Shown: positions 23,101 to 33,511, counted from the first letter of the stretch. The stretch: DNA of 64,000 bases from Mesostigma viride (GCA_009746045.1 RPFO01000167.1:2823648-2887647); one strand, 5' to 3'. Notes: a model not told the origin generated them from the letters alone. Made by a program: numbers and translations.

Positions 23101-24228
23101 AGGGGTGGTGGTCACTGTAGCTCCTCCGCGTCTGTGCACCATAGCGTTATCTGGAGCAGAACGGGACATTATTCAGACTGCCGTACCAGGGAGGATGGCC
23201 ATGTTGTACTTGATCCTCGTCTGTCCATTATGGTGGTTTCTAAAAATGAGTGGGAGGCTATCCGATTGCTGCCCCCATGCAGGGTTCACGGTCACTGTTC
23301 CGTGTCTGTGCACTACAGTGTTCTCCGAAAAGGAATCCGGCAACATTCAGACCGGTACCCTCATGCATCCCTTACGTTACCTTGTACTTGTTTGATATCA
23401 TCGAGTTACATGGGAGGCAGACTGCCTTGCGGGCTGCTCTGCATGCTTCTACCCCATGGCGTGGCCATTTGGCAGGGCCTTTATGTGCCACCACCCACAT
23501 TGTTTGCATCGGTGTTGTACATTGTATCTGAAACATATAGACCACGTGCAGCTGAAAGGACTTGAATGACTTGAATGTACTGGAAGTCGCCTCTGATTCG
23601 TGATTGGATGGAAGTGAGCCTGGTGCTGTCATCCCACCCATCATGAGACAATTCATCGGAGGGCACAGGACCAAAACATTTGTGGATGTAATGCTGGCCT
23701 CTGGCTGCTCGCACTATCAAGAACTGATTATGCCTATTCTTCTAAACCACTGAACGCAGATTCATAGCTTCGTCCCAGTCCTTTTATGGCACCATGCCAT
23801 GACCCGCTCTTGCTGTTGGGTCGTCGCACGCCTCTTTGGCTCTGTTAGGTCCTCCGCGCTTCCCTTTGATTTAATGATGTGATGCCTCTACATTCTGCTT
23901 TGGTTGGTTGCTTTAGTATCGCCGCACACAATTTTTCTTTCATTCGTCTCATGCCACCATGCACTGTGGTCATTTGCTCTAATGCCGCCACGCACTACTT
24001 TGGCTATTTCCTCTAATAATGCTGCCGCTTGTGCACTTCATCGCCCCAACATGTCCCCCATGTGTTGCCCCCTGCGTTGCCCGATTGCGCGATGTCCCCC
24101 TCCAGGCCGGCGCGTGGACCTGGCGCTGCGCAACGCCGACTGCGAGCGAAAGCGGCGCTTCTACGTGTGCGTGTTCAACAGCCAGCCGGCCGAGATCAAC
24201 TTTGTGATTACCATGGAGGAGCACAGGG
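14018..24228 (+). CDS. CPW-WPC domain secreted/surface-type protein, seven exons visible, partial at both ends
   Basis: Seven exons, 14018-14182, 14906-15111, 15944-16037, 16903-17103, 17786-17949, 22904-23093 and 24106-24228, have GT...AG borders and mutually consistent phases (1, 0, 1, 1, 0, 1, then open). They give about 381 residues without a stop. Exon 4 encodes one CPW-WPC domain. The other exons (for example FRTFVTSGRRLDVRARDLSA, SSFWLYFHISASKAKSGG, RRFYVCVFNSQPAEINFVIT) look like beta-rich extracellular modules that I cannot assign. The family is best known from cysteine-rich surface proteins of Plasmodium and relatives. No signal peptide or terminus is visible because both ends are unresolved. 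Almost every intron carries echoes of the exon edges. Confidence 0.8.
14650..14818. repeat. 11-bp tandem repeat (GAGGTCTAAAC), about 15 copies
   Basis: Degenerate 11-bp units lying between the echo of exon b's head (14575-14640) and exon b itself. Confidence 0.9.
14906..15111 (+). CDS. CPW-WPC gene, exon b
   Basis: Acceptor tttgcggaacag, donor gtaggc, phase 1 to 0. Encodes VATTTTPGRMFRTFVTSGRR, then ATKYTLIVKSGVPPSTRHGS, ending NPAFVQ. It reads like a beta-strand extracellular module. A head echo lies at 14575-14640 and a tail echo at 15378-15432. Confidence 0.8.
15944..16037 (+). CDS. CPW-WPC gene, exon c
   Basis: Acceptor ggatgttcag, donor gtaagt, phase 0 to 1. Encodes KTGCSSFWLYFHISASKAKS then GGKVALALEQF. 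Donor echoes follow at about 16058-16080 and 16140-16168. Confidence 0.75.
16683..16900. repeat. (CCCA)n/(CCCG)n microsatellite
   Basis: Tetranucleotide tract in the intron just before the CPW-WPC exon. It serves as its pyrimidine-rich acceptor approach. It is stop-free on both strands, giving spurious frames. Confidence 0.95.
16903..17103 (+). CDS. CPW-WPC gene, exon d (CPW-WPC domain)
   Basis: Acceptor cgcccgcag, donor gtgggt, phase 1 to 1. The exon encodes the whole domain: CAVRDYSARCPVGWEPLG, then CRAPEEYAGPC, then DVWEVRCQAPWPCK. It has the diagnostic CP.GW near the start, APxxYxGPC in the middle and WPC at the end, with cysteines in the expected order. This matches the CPW-WPC family (about 60 residues). 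Two tail echoes follow in the intron (about 17319-17345 and 17538-17580). Confidence 0.85.
17225..17297. repeat. 24-bp tandem repeat, about 3 copies
   Basis: Copies of a unit containing GGATGTCTATCTATATATGG between the CPW-WPC exon and its first echo. Confidence 0.8.
17786..17949 (+). CDS. CPW-WPC gene, exon e
   Basis: Acceptor cttgtgcgcgcag, donor gtacgt, phase 1 to 0. Encodes EIQAVPCPLVLAVMLQESSE, WKHVLCKAGQHCASFSVPPT and an end reading FRLMSAI. Three tail echoes of the LMSAI/donor edge follow (18028-18055, 18110-18140, 18203-18230). Confidence 0.78.
18645..21915. repeat. Giant G-rich minisatellite, about 150 units of 19-24 bp
   Basis: Unit GGATAGCGGGCGCAAGGGG with a variable G run (4-7 G) and an occasional A-for-G change (TAGATAGCGGG). 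It lies in the intron between exons e and f. The unit has no stop on the minus strand in any frame, so three overlapping frames of about 1,100 codons exist. They encode only LAPAIHPPCARYPSPLRPLS-type peptide and are not genes. On the plus (sense) strand each unit offers two or three G-runs. Confidence 0.97.
21916..22903. other. Intron remainder before exon f; no gene supported
   Basis: Open frames at 22264-22693 on both strands have no recognisable domain. The 22680-22900 part is a long C/T-rich tract leading to the acceptor at 22903. Confidence 0.5.
22904..23093 (+). CDS. CPW-WPC gene, exon f
   Basis: Acceptor cccccttcctgcag, donor gtgcgcc, phase 0 to 1. Encodes VPPLTTFLVTIEDTYESMAL, a Gly-rich stretch and VFSEKEWDDIQT. 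Three echoes of the SEKEWDDIQT/donor edge follow (about 23133-23190, 23231-23280, 23305-23360). Two runs of eight to ten G inside the exon are unusual and could be length-variable. Confidence 0.72.
24106..24228 (+). CDS. CPW-WPC gene, exon g
   Basis: Acceptor gtccccctccag, donor gtgcgtg, phase 1 to 1. Encodes RRVDLALRNADCERKRRFYV then CVFNSQPAEINFVITMEEHR. The frame remains open, so at least one more exon exists. A (GTGTCT)n tract follows the donor. Confidence 0.75.
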
Positions 24229-25320
24229 GTGCGTGCTGTCACTGCTCTGTGTGTCTGTGTCTGTGTTTGTGTCTGTGTCTGTCTCTTTGTCTGTGTCTGT
24301 GTATCACTTGCCTCTGCCTGTGATGATGCAATGATAAGCATTACCAACTGAGATCACCACGCTGGAGAGCACAATGGTGTATGCTTCTTGTTTATGCGAT
24401 CATGAGGGAATGCACGTTTGCGCAGTGTTACAGGTGGCAGTTGCCGGTTTGCTATTTGGGTCTTGAAACACATTATTTAATTGATCGGGATCTGAGGCGC
24501 CACCTGTTTTATTAATTGTTGCCATGTGGGGCAGGGCCCTGTGCGATTAAGAGATACTAGGCTCCTTCCATCCGGGGCCGCAATGCTGGATAGACCTACT
24601 AGGGCTCCGCGCACACTGACCAGTGAAGCGCGTTTTTTTTTTTTTTTTTTTTTTTTTTTCTGGGTGCCAGCGCTCACTTCAATGCTGCGTTGCAAGGTCT
24701 TTCAGTGCGCCATGCCGCTGACCTCCTTGGTATAAGGTACTTTTAAAGTAACTAACTACTTGCGTGCCGCATGTTGAAGGTGCTGTAGTGCATAAGGCCG
24801 GTAAAAAGTAGGTTAGTGATAGACTGAATGGTTGGGCCACTGAAATCCTCAATAAAGGAGTTACTTTGTTGTTTGTGCCATAAGCACGCGCCGGTAACCA
24901 CTTAGCCAGCTGATCCCTGGCTTACACTGCTTTTATCACCAATGCGCCTTTGCCTGGTTTGCCTGTACTGCACTCCCGCCGACGTGGACAACAGTGAAGA
25001 CTGCAGGGTTGGGGGACAAGTGCACCGGCCAGCCCTGAAGTGATTGGATGTGCCTGATGATGAAAACGCTTCCAAGGCTTTGAATATCTGCATGCGATTT
25101 CAGGATGTACACTTGCCAGTGCTTCACACGAGCTTTCCTCCATAGTAAAGACTCTTCATCTCCTTGGTGACGGTTCAGGCCGCATCGATACAGCCAGACT
25201 TCATGTTTAGCTGCTTTTGAAAAATATGTAATAAACTTTTTACCAAGTCTAGATAATTCATTTAGTAGGTAGCTGATGTAGATAGATTAGACCGGTAGGA
25301 CTGTTTGCACCCATCCATCC
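24229..25320. other. Downstream of exon g; no exon assigned
   Basis: Contains a (TGTGTC)n tract (24247-24305), a 29-base T run (24631-24659) and AATAAA motifs at about 24851 and 25230. I could not place the terminal exon of the CPW-WPC gene here with matching phase. Confidence 0.45.
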
Positions 25321-25324
25321 ATCG

Positions 25325-25500
25325 GGTTTAATGCTCCGTGACTCCCCAACGGGAGCACGAGTCTAATTCATTCATTCATTCATTCATTCATTCATTCATT
25401 CATTCATTCATTCATTCATTCATTCATTCATTCATTCATTCATTCATTCATTCATTCATTCATTCATTCATTCATTCATTCATTCATTCATTCATTCATT
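25325..25500 (+). repeat. Retroelement 3' end with (ATTC)n tail
   Basis: GCTCCGTGACTCCCCAACGG then GAGCACGAG precedes about 33 ATTC units. The same end with an (AATT)n tail recurs at 48920-48976, showing that one family carries different microsatellite tails. Confidence 0.8.
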
Positions 25501-25551
25501 TACACGTAGACTGCGTCGCGTGAGCATAGGTCCACAGAGGAATGGAAATGG

Positions 25552-26245
25552 GTGTGTGGAATGGATTATGCTAGCTATCTAGTTTCGCGCCCTGCCGAGC
25601 CGATTTTTGACGAATTTGACGCCAGCCAACCCGGCTTATTCGACAAGCTCAACCCCGACAAGATCCTGAGCTACGTGTTCTGGGGATCCACCGCCTCGCT
25701 TATTGAACTGTGCAAGCAGCTCTTCCATCAGGGTCGTCTCATCAATGCTCAGCAGCAGCGTCGCCCATACGAGTACATCTTCACCGCCCCCCGCCCCCGG
25801 CTGCAGATATACGCCCTCTTCTCCCTCCTTGGACGCTCCATCGGGGAGCTCTGGCCCCCCAAGCCCATCACCACCACCTTGACCGAATCCTCCATCCGCG
25901 CCCTCCTTAAGGAAGCTTTCGAGCAGCACGTGACCCCCCTTGCCACAGATGTGGCGGCAATGGGCGGCACGCTGGCTGCTGAGCTCCCCACCATCTCCAC
26001 CGCCACCTCCACCCTCCTCGCCTCCTCCACCGCCACCACAGTCCTCCGACGCCATCACCGCCCAGCTCCGCGACGTACATCGACCAGCGGTGATGGCGTC
26101 TTAAGGACAATGTCATCGCTATCGAGGTCTTGCAGAACACCGCAGGCCTCACCGCCCAGGTGGTGAAGGACATTGCTGCCAAGCCAGCCCCTGCTGGCCT
26201 GGCCGGCGATGCTCCTCCCATCACGACCTGGGCGGACATGCTTAA
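25552..26245 (+). mobile_element. 5' half of an ORF1-type retrotransposon gene, interrupted at TTAA
   Basis: The frame from about 25552 (YLVSRPAEPIFDEFDASQPG...) shifts once near 26120 and ends TTWADML at the TTAA (26242-26245) where a DNA transposon starts. The missing 3' half lies inverted at 31176-30647 and begins with the codons that follow (LKQHTTSTTSAVAAQLQ). The family is an ORF1-like RNA-binding protein of non-LTR elements, inferred from the 3' half. Confidence 0.6.
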
Positions 26246-28529
26246 GGGGACGGGACATGCCCGAATTTTTTGGCGCCAAAAAATTCGCGCCGGAACCGAA
26301 GGTCATAAATTTCACGTGCACGGTGCGCGCACCCCTTGCGGAAGTGGCCATGGCGACTGCGTTCAGGCGAAACTACCACACCAGGGCAGGCGAAATGCAA
26401 AATTTTTACTCGAATCTAAAAGACGATGCGTTTATGATGTTAGTTTGTGGCGGAAATCAGCTGGTTGACAATATCGCTGTTGTTTTTTTATGCCATCGGC
26501 ATGGGGGGTAATCTGAATTTTTTGGTCGCGCGGAATGAAATAGAATTCATGATAGCGGCTGTAAAATCGCGGTTTTAAGGGTTGTTCTGACCGTGAAGCA
26601 GGCGTTAATATCGGTTGCATCGAATTCTAAACCGATCTGGTGCTTTTTGCCAGATTTTCGGCCATTATCGGTAAGTAATTGTTCAGACCTGCGCAGTGCG
26701 TGTCTGACCTGTCCATGGAAGAACGGCTGTTGTTGCGCGCCTGGGTGAGGGATTTACGAGGGCGAGGTACAGATTTGTCGCGAATGTTATCTGCTATCAG
26801 TGCTTTTTTCTATGAGCTCATCGTTCGAGGTTTTTTGCGTTCTTTTTGGGCAGTTTCCGCCAGCTAGCTCGCCGTCGCTTGCCGTTGTGTTGTCGAATAC
26901 CTGGCAGCTTTAGATTGTTTTCGTTGATGCCGTGGTCAGGGCCGCTTCAGTCGCAGCCTATAGTTCTTTGGGAAGGTATAAGGCATTTCATAAAACGCGT
27001 TCCGGCAAGGATGTTGTGCGTATGGACGCTTCTTGTTGTTTAAGAGTGACGCACCCTCTCTTCGCAGGCCACAGCGGCATCACAGCGCTCATGCGCTGAA
27101 GGGCCGCCAGTGGTTTCTTTGCATTTTATCGTGCAGGGATGGAAGTGTTTTAGTGATGATGATGTTGGAGATATTGCATTTGTGTGACTGCATGTAGATA
27201 GCTGGCACCAATGGTTGTTTGAGCTTTCCTTTGTTATGATGATGTGACAAGACTACAATGTGCTGAGCCAACCATGGTTGACATGCATGACTGCATGCAA
27301 GCTATATATACCATGTTCCTGCTTGGTTCCTCGCCCTCCATAGTCCCAGTTTGTCATCCATGCCGGGGATACAGTTTAGGAGGTGTTGTTGAGTTGATTA
27401 GCTTGGTTGGCATCAACCTTACACTCTAACCTGGGAGAAACATAGGAAATGCTGCTTAGGCGTATTAGGGCTACCATCGTCAAGGCTATGAACATATTTA
27501 CAAGGCTGGCCATGCTGGAGGGATGATGAAGACATATGAGGTGCGTGGCCACCCCTTTGTACATTGTAAACATACTCAGCATGGTTTTGGTGCATGTTGG
27601 ATGGCATATGAAGTGGCACTGTGGGGTTACTGACTTACTGAGTGGTCCTTAGCGCCTTGTCAGGTGGTCATATAGGAAACCCATCAACTTGAGTAGTTCT
27701 TGTCACAATGACCCCCACGTTGAGCATGCGTTGCCGTCAGCGTGCAAGAGTTAATTATGTGTGCTTTGGTCAGTTTGCAGATGTCTTTGATGAAGAAGGA
27801 GGTGCTAGTGTGGCTGAATGGTTACTATAATTTCCTTGTAGTGTCTACATGGGTGGCCGTCTTGGAATGGTTGTAACTTGGGCAGTTCTTGTCGGAACGT
27901 CGTCAAACCTGGAACATAGGAGGTACCATATGTGCAGAGGATGGTAGTGTGTGGTTTGGCCAGTTTTCACGTGGCTTAGATGTATAAAGGGGTGTTAGTG
28001 TGGTTAAATACTAGCTAAAACCTCCATCAGCGTCATCACAGGTGGCAATCTGGGAATATCCATCAAATAGGGCTGCGCTTGTCAGAATGACCTGAAAATT
28101 TGGGGCTGCATGTCCCCCCCTCTCTAGTATTTGAAAATATAAGATATGGCATGATTCTATGTGTTTATGATTTGTTTTATTTTTTTTGGTGAAAAAAAGT
28201 ACCCTTTTTGCGAGAAAATCCATCAATGTGTCTAAACATCATTATTTTGTGCTCAAAATTAGGCAGGCTTTCTCAAAAGTGGGGGAACTATATGGAAATA
28301 TATGATTTGGTCCAAATATGTTTGCCCATTGTCCTAGGGAAAATATGCCAAAAGTAGCGTCTTTTCTATTTTTAGCGCGTAACCGGCATCTGGTGGGGGC
28401 TAGTACCCCCCCCAAGTGGTTGGAAAAATTTTTTTAAATCATATTTATGGTTCCCAATCATAATTGGATTTTTAGCACATGCATAGGTATGGTTTCCAGA
28501 AAAGTGCTCTTTAGGCATATCCCCTCCCC
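26246..28529 (+). mobile_element. TTAA element, left copy (non-autonomous, 2.28 kb)
   Basis: Ends GGGGACGGGACATGCC (left) and the reverse complement of GGGGAGGGGACATGCC (right), each flanked by TTAA (26242-26245, 28530-28533). A perfect 24-bp palindrome centred on TTTTTTGGCGCCAAAAAA lies near the left end. It is nearly identical, in inverted orientation, to 31177-33452. The only conserved frame is about 62-82 codons (26679-26867; MFRPAQCVSDLSMEERLLLR), with no transposase. Confidence 0.8.
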
Positions 28530-28756
28530 TTAATTATGCTCACGTGACACAACAGTCACGTGTCTATATTATTGGGGTTAATGGGTCGCCATTGCTGGGA
28601 CGTTGGTTGTGATCTAATCTAACGTGCCGGTATGATAGGGTTAATTAAGCTTTATTGCATCCATTCTCAAAAGCCTCTTGCTCGTTGACCACTTTCAGTT
28701 CCGCCACAGAAGTAGTTAAGGACTATATATTAATGCATACATGTCTAAGTTGTGTC

Positions 28757-28935
28757 CGCAATTAATTAATTAATTAATTAAAATCATAGCTCCGTTGGGA
28801 GCATATGTAACACATCAAGCCCTGAGAAAGGGGCATCTATGGGGTTGTAATACAATTAATCATGCAGGGCTACAACCTGCAGGTGGAGGATGTACAACTA
28901 TCACCTGCTCTGTGTCTGCAAGGGTTGTGGTAACC
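28757..28935 (-). repeat. Retroelement 3' end, (AATT)n tail
   Basis: Reverse-complement copy of the ACTCCCAACGGAG-type terminus with a short AATT tail. The adjoining sequence matches 34130-34265 on the plus strand. Confidence 0.7.
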
Positions 28936-29411
28936 AAACCACGCGTGCTGTGGAATCATCATCTCAACATTTATCTGGCCTACGTGAAGCATTCATTCTC
29001 AAGAAAGCAACATTGGTAAAAAGACCTTTCATATTTTGGGATCATGGATGATTTAGATGATCGTTTTTGGTCGTTTCACCGGCCATGAGGATTTGTACGC
29101 TGATTTACCTTATGTTTCCCACATTCTTATATACACGCAGTCACGTGTATATTAATTAATTAATAAAATAATTAATTTTTTCCCACACTCTTAGGCACAG
29201 GCGCCTGGGTCTAGCCGGGCACCTGGCACGCACAGATCAGGTCGCTACATCAGATAGACTGGCCGGCACCAAAACCGTGCAGCCTGGGCGTTTTGTCCTT
29301 ACGTGGCATGCCCCTGGCCGGGCAGGCCGGCGCGCGGCAAGACGCGTCGCCCCTGGACTTTCTGTCATAGGCTACTGTCTAGGCATGTACATGTGCTACC
29401 CGCGATAAAAA

Positions 29412-29705
29412 TTAAATTAAATTATAACATGACTCCGTTGGGAGTTCATGTAGCACATATTCCTTGCTGGATGGGTGGAGGTGGTGGGCGAAGCCGCGTA
29501 ATCGAACTACTTGCTAACTCTAAGCTATCTAGTCTATAAAAAAATCCTAACTACTCCTACACTACTCAGCGAAACGCCCCTTCTGCTTGGTGGGGGGGGG
29601 CTTGCCCACAGGGGCTGGCGTGTGAGCCTGGACAATAGTTCTGCCACCTCTTCTTGCATCAGTTCTGCATAGCAGTCCAAAGAAGAGAGAGGGAGTGAAT
29701 GTGTT
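29412..29705 (-). repeat. Truncated copy of retroelement family B (Lys/Arg-rich C-terminus)
   Basis: Reading minus: RWQ...GKPPPP-type coding end, stop, about 110 bases of UTR, then CTCCCAACGGAGTCATG and an AATTT tail. Same family as the cluster at 45.2-46.3 kb. Confidence 0.6.
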
Positions 29706-30114
29706 CAAACTGAGCTGGGACCACTATAGGACCGTCGGCCAGCAACATCTGGATGTAGTTCATGGCAGGTTTACCCAGCTTTCTAGGAATGTCCTTGGGG
29801 CCAGGCCAGGTCGGGATGTGCCGCCCTGGTTGGCCAAGCCGCTGGGGGCCGGCCAGACCGGCCAAGGGCGGTATCTACCTTCAATTGGTGCAAGCAACTA
29901 CCGGCCCGCGATGGCCCTGGGGAGCCCCGGCCTGGTTTGTCTGTATAAGACAACTAAATATTCCTGGACGCATGGCGATCCAACCGGTCGTGGGTGACAC
30001 GTATAGATAGGTGGCAGACGGTCAATGAAGGACACCACCCCCATGTATGTGGGGGAACCGCGCGTGACCCAGTATGGCATTAATAGTGATTCGGGCTGTG
30101 GCGCCTGCAAACCT

Positions 30115-31176
30115 GTAACTAGAAACTAGATTGAATTGAATCAATGGAATTGAATTGAATTGTAACATAACTCCGTTGGGAGTATATGTAGCACATAGCC
30201 CTTGAGAGGGGGCATATGGCCTATCATACATCCTAAGCTACTTCCTGCAAGGGTGGGGATGTAAAGGACCCCTGCTCTAGGTGCACCAGGGCACCTGCAC
30301 CCTCATGGTCTATCACGCTATGCCCGGGTAAGGGGGGGAGCATGCCTGTGAGGGGGAATTCCCCATCACAGGCATGACAACACCTTGAAATGGCCAACAC
30401 CTTGAAAAGATCTTAAGATCATCATGGCGAGACAAAACTAGAGCGTGGCATCTCAGCAGAGAGCAACTCTCTGCATGGGCACAGCATAACTAAATAAAGC
30501 TAGGCATCATCTGGAGTGTGGCTCATCGTAGGCACACAGGTACATGATTAAATAAAGCGCGTGGCTTAGCTGGGATAGTGCCTCTAGGAGGCGTACATGT
30601 ACATGGCCACGGTCTATCTATTCTACACTACTACTGCTGTATTCCCCTAAGCTGGGGCGTCTGGAGTCGCTGGGGTCGCGGGGGTCGCCTGCCAGGGCTT
30701 GTGGCCGACGTAGATGGCCGCCCCCTTCCAGTACACCGGCTGTCCCGCCTTGGTCTGCCGGAGCTGGAGGTAGGTCGGCCATAGCTCCCGTCGCCGTTGT
30801 TGCTGCGCCAGGGTCAAGTCGTCATCAAGGGTGAAGAGAGTCTTCTCGAGCCGCTTGCGGCGTCTGAGAAAAGAAATCTTGTCCGCCGGGGTCTTAAAGG
30901 TGAGAAGGAGCGGGGGCGGCCCTGCCTTACCCCGCGCGCGGGGAAGGCGGTGGGCGACCAGCTCGATCTCACCAGTAAGGCCCATGCGATCAAGGATTTC
31001 TCTCTCAAAAGCACGCGCAAGCTTCTCGGAATTCTCACCTTCCTCCATCTTGAGATTCTTGACAATGACGTTGAGGCTGCGCTTGGCGAGCTCGGCCGGC
31101 TCCTCGCGGAGGTCAAGCGTCTGCCGCTGGAGCTGGGCTGCGACGGCGGAGGTGGTGGAGGTGGTGTGCTGCTTAA
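30115..31176 (-). mobile_element. 3' half of ORF1-only retrotransposon (ORF1 end, 3' UTR, AATTC tail)
   Basis: The minus frame 31176-30647 encodes a C-terminal ORF1-type RNA-binding protein: RSLNVIVKNLKMEEGENSEK, then LARAFEREILDRMGL, VAHRLPRARGKAGPPPLLLT and TLFTLDDDLTLAQQQRRREL. The residue pattern matches L1-type ORF1 proteins. After the stop come about 470 bases of UTR, the ACTCCCAACGGAGTTATG terminus and an AATTC tail at 30165-30115. No reverse transcriptase follows, so this resembles half-LINE (ORF1-only) elements. A second copy with the same layout is at 34571-35342. Confidence 0.7.
30338..30375. other. Perfect-stem hairpin in retroelement 3' UTR
   Basis: CATGCCTGTGAGGGG pairs with CCCC..TCACAGGCATG around a central GAATTC. 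It could fold in RNA. Confidence 0.7.
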
Positions 31177-33452
31177 GGGGAGGGGACATGCCTAAAGGGC
31201 ACTTTTCTGGAAACCATACCTATGCATGTGCAAAAAATCCAATGATGATTGGGGACCATAAATATGATTAAAAAAAAATTTTCCAGCCACTTGGGGGGGG
31301 TACTAGCCCCCACCATACACCGGTAACGCGCTAAAAATAGAAAAAGACGCTATTTTAGTCACATTTTCCCTAGGACAATGGGCAAACATATTGGGACCAA
31401 ATCATATATTCCCGCATAGTTCCCCCACTTTTGAGAAATTCTACCTAATTGGGACCAAGAAATAAGAATGTTTACTCACGTTGATGGATTTCCCGCAAAA
31501 CAGGTACTTTTTTAATCAAAAAAAAAAAATCAAATCATAAACACATCATATCGTGCTCCACCATATATTCCCAAATATTACAGGTGGGGGGACATGCAGC
31601 CCCAAATTTTCAGGTCATTCTGACGAGCGCAGCTCTAGTTGATGGATTTCCTAGGTAGCCACCTGTGACGAAGCTAAGGGAGGTTTCTTAGTGTATCTTA
31701 CACCATAAACACCCCTTTATCCATCCAAACCATGCAAAAACTGGCCAAACCACATGCTGCCAACCTCTGCACATACGGTACCTCCTATGTTCAAGGTTTG
31801 ACGCCATTCTGACAAGAACTGCCCAAGTTACAACCATTCCAAGACGGCCACCCATGTGGACTCTACAAGGAAATTAGAGTAACCATTCAGCCACACTAGC
31901 ACCTCCTTCTTCATCAAGGACATCTGCAAACTGACCAAAGCACACATAATTAACTCTTGCACGCTGACGGCAACGCATGCTCAACGTGGGGGTCATTGTG
32001 ACAAGAACTACTCAAGTTGATGGGTTTCCTATATGACCACCTGACAAGGCGCTAAGGACCACTCAGTAAGTTAGTAACCCCACAGTGCCACTTCGTATGC
32101 CATCCAACATGCACCAAAACCATGCTGAGTATGTTTACAATGTACGAAGGGGTGGCCACGCTCCTCATATGTCTTCATCATCCCTCCAGCATGGCCAGCC
32201 TTGTAAATATGTTCATAGCCTTGACGATGGTAGCCCTAATATGCCTAAGCAGCATTTCCTATGTTTCTCCTAGGTTAGAGTGTAAGGTTGATGAAAACCA
32301 AGCTAATCAACTCAACAACACCTCCTAAACTGTCCTCCCCGGCATGGATGACAAACTGGGACTATGGAGGGCAAGGAACCAAGTAGGAACATGGTATATA
32401 TAGCTTGCATGCAGTCATGCATGTCAACCATGGTTGGCTCAGCACATTGTAGTCTTGTCACATCATCATAACAAAGGAAAGCTCAAACAACCATTGGTGA
32501 CAGCTATCTACATGCAGTCACACATATGCAATATCTCCAACATCATCATCACTAAAACACTTCCATCCCTGCACGATAAAATTCAAAGAAACCATTGGCG
32601 GCCCTTCAGCGCATGAGCGCTGTGATGCCGCTGAGAAGAGAGGGTGCGTCACTCTCACACAACAAGAAGCGTCCATACGCACAACATCCTTGCCGGAACA
32701 CGTTTTATGAAATGCCTTATACCTTCCCGAAGAGCTATAGGCTGCGACTGAAGCGGCCCTGATCACGACATCAACGAAAACAATCTAAAGCTGCAAGGTA
32801 TTCGACAACACAACGGCAAGCGACGGCGAGATAGCTGGCGGAAACGGCCCAAAAAGAACGCAAAAAACCTCGAACGATGAGCTCATAGAAGAAAGCACTG
32901 ATAGCAGATAACATTCGCGACAAACCTGTACCTCGCTCTCGTAAATCCCTCGCCCAGGCGCGCAACAACCGCCGTTCTTCCATGGACAGGTCAGACACGC
33001 ACTGCGCAGGTCTGAACAATTACTTACCGATTATGGCCGAAAATCTGGCAAAAAGCACCAGCTCGGTTTAGAATTCGATGCAAAGGGTATTAACGCCTGC
33101 TTCACGGTCAAAACAACCCTAAAAACCGCGATTTTACTGCCGCTATCATGAATTCTATTATATTCCGCGCGACCAAAAAATTCAGATTAACCCCCATGCC
33201 GATGGCATTAAAAAACAACAGCGATATTGTAAACCAGCTGATTTCCGCCACAAACTAACATCATAAACTCATCGTCTTTTAGATTTGAGTAAAATTTTTG
33301 CATTTCGCCTGCCCTAGTGTGGTAGTTTCGCCTGAACGCAGTCGCCATGGCCACTTCTGCAATGGGTGCGCGCACCGTGCACGTGAAATTTATGACCTTC
33401 GGTACCGGCGCGAATTTTTTGGCGCCAAAAAATTCGGGCATGTCCCGTCCCC
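31177..33452 (-). mobile_element. TTAA element, right copy (inverted, 2.28 kb)
   Basis: Inverted near-copy of 26246-28529, bounded by TTAA at 31173-31176 and 33453-33456. Conserved minus frame 33019-32771 (MFRPAQCVSDLSMEERRLLR). The 24-bp palindrome is at about 33411-33434. Confidence 0.8.
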
Positions 33453-33511
33453 TTAAGGGATCTAGACCGCATGGGTCGCGACAAAGTCGGCCCGGGTGCG
33501 GCGATAACACA

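Larger units (their letters stand above)
28534..31172. other. Spacer between the two inverted TTAA elements
   Basis: Holds minus-strand retroelement 3' ends (28757-28860, 29412-29700) and the 3' part of the split ORF1 retrotransposon (30115-31176). Evidence in the findings indicates that the spacer was inverted after the transposons inserted. Confidence 0.6.

Noticed and set aside
30647-31189. Start of the ORF1 frame at the upstream ATG (MSPPLK)
   Set aside because: Those first codons are transposon terminus. The true ORF1 continues from the other side of the insertion.
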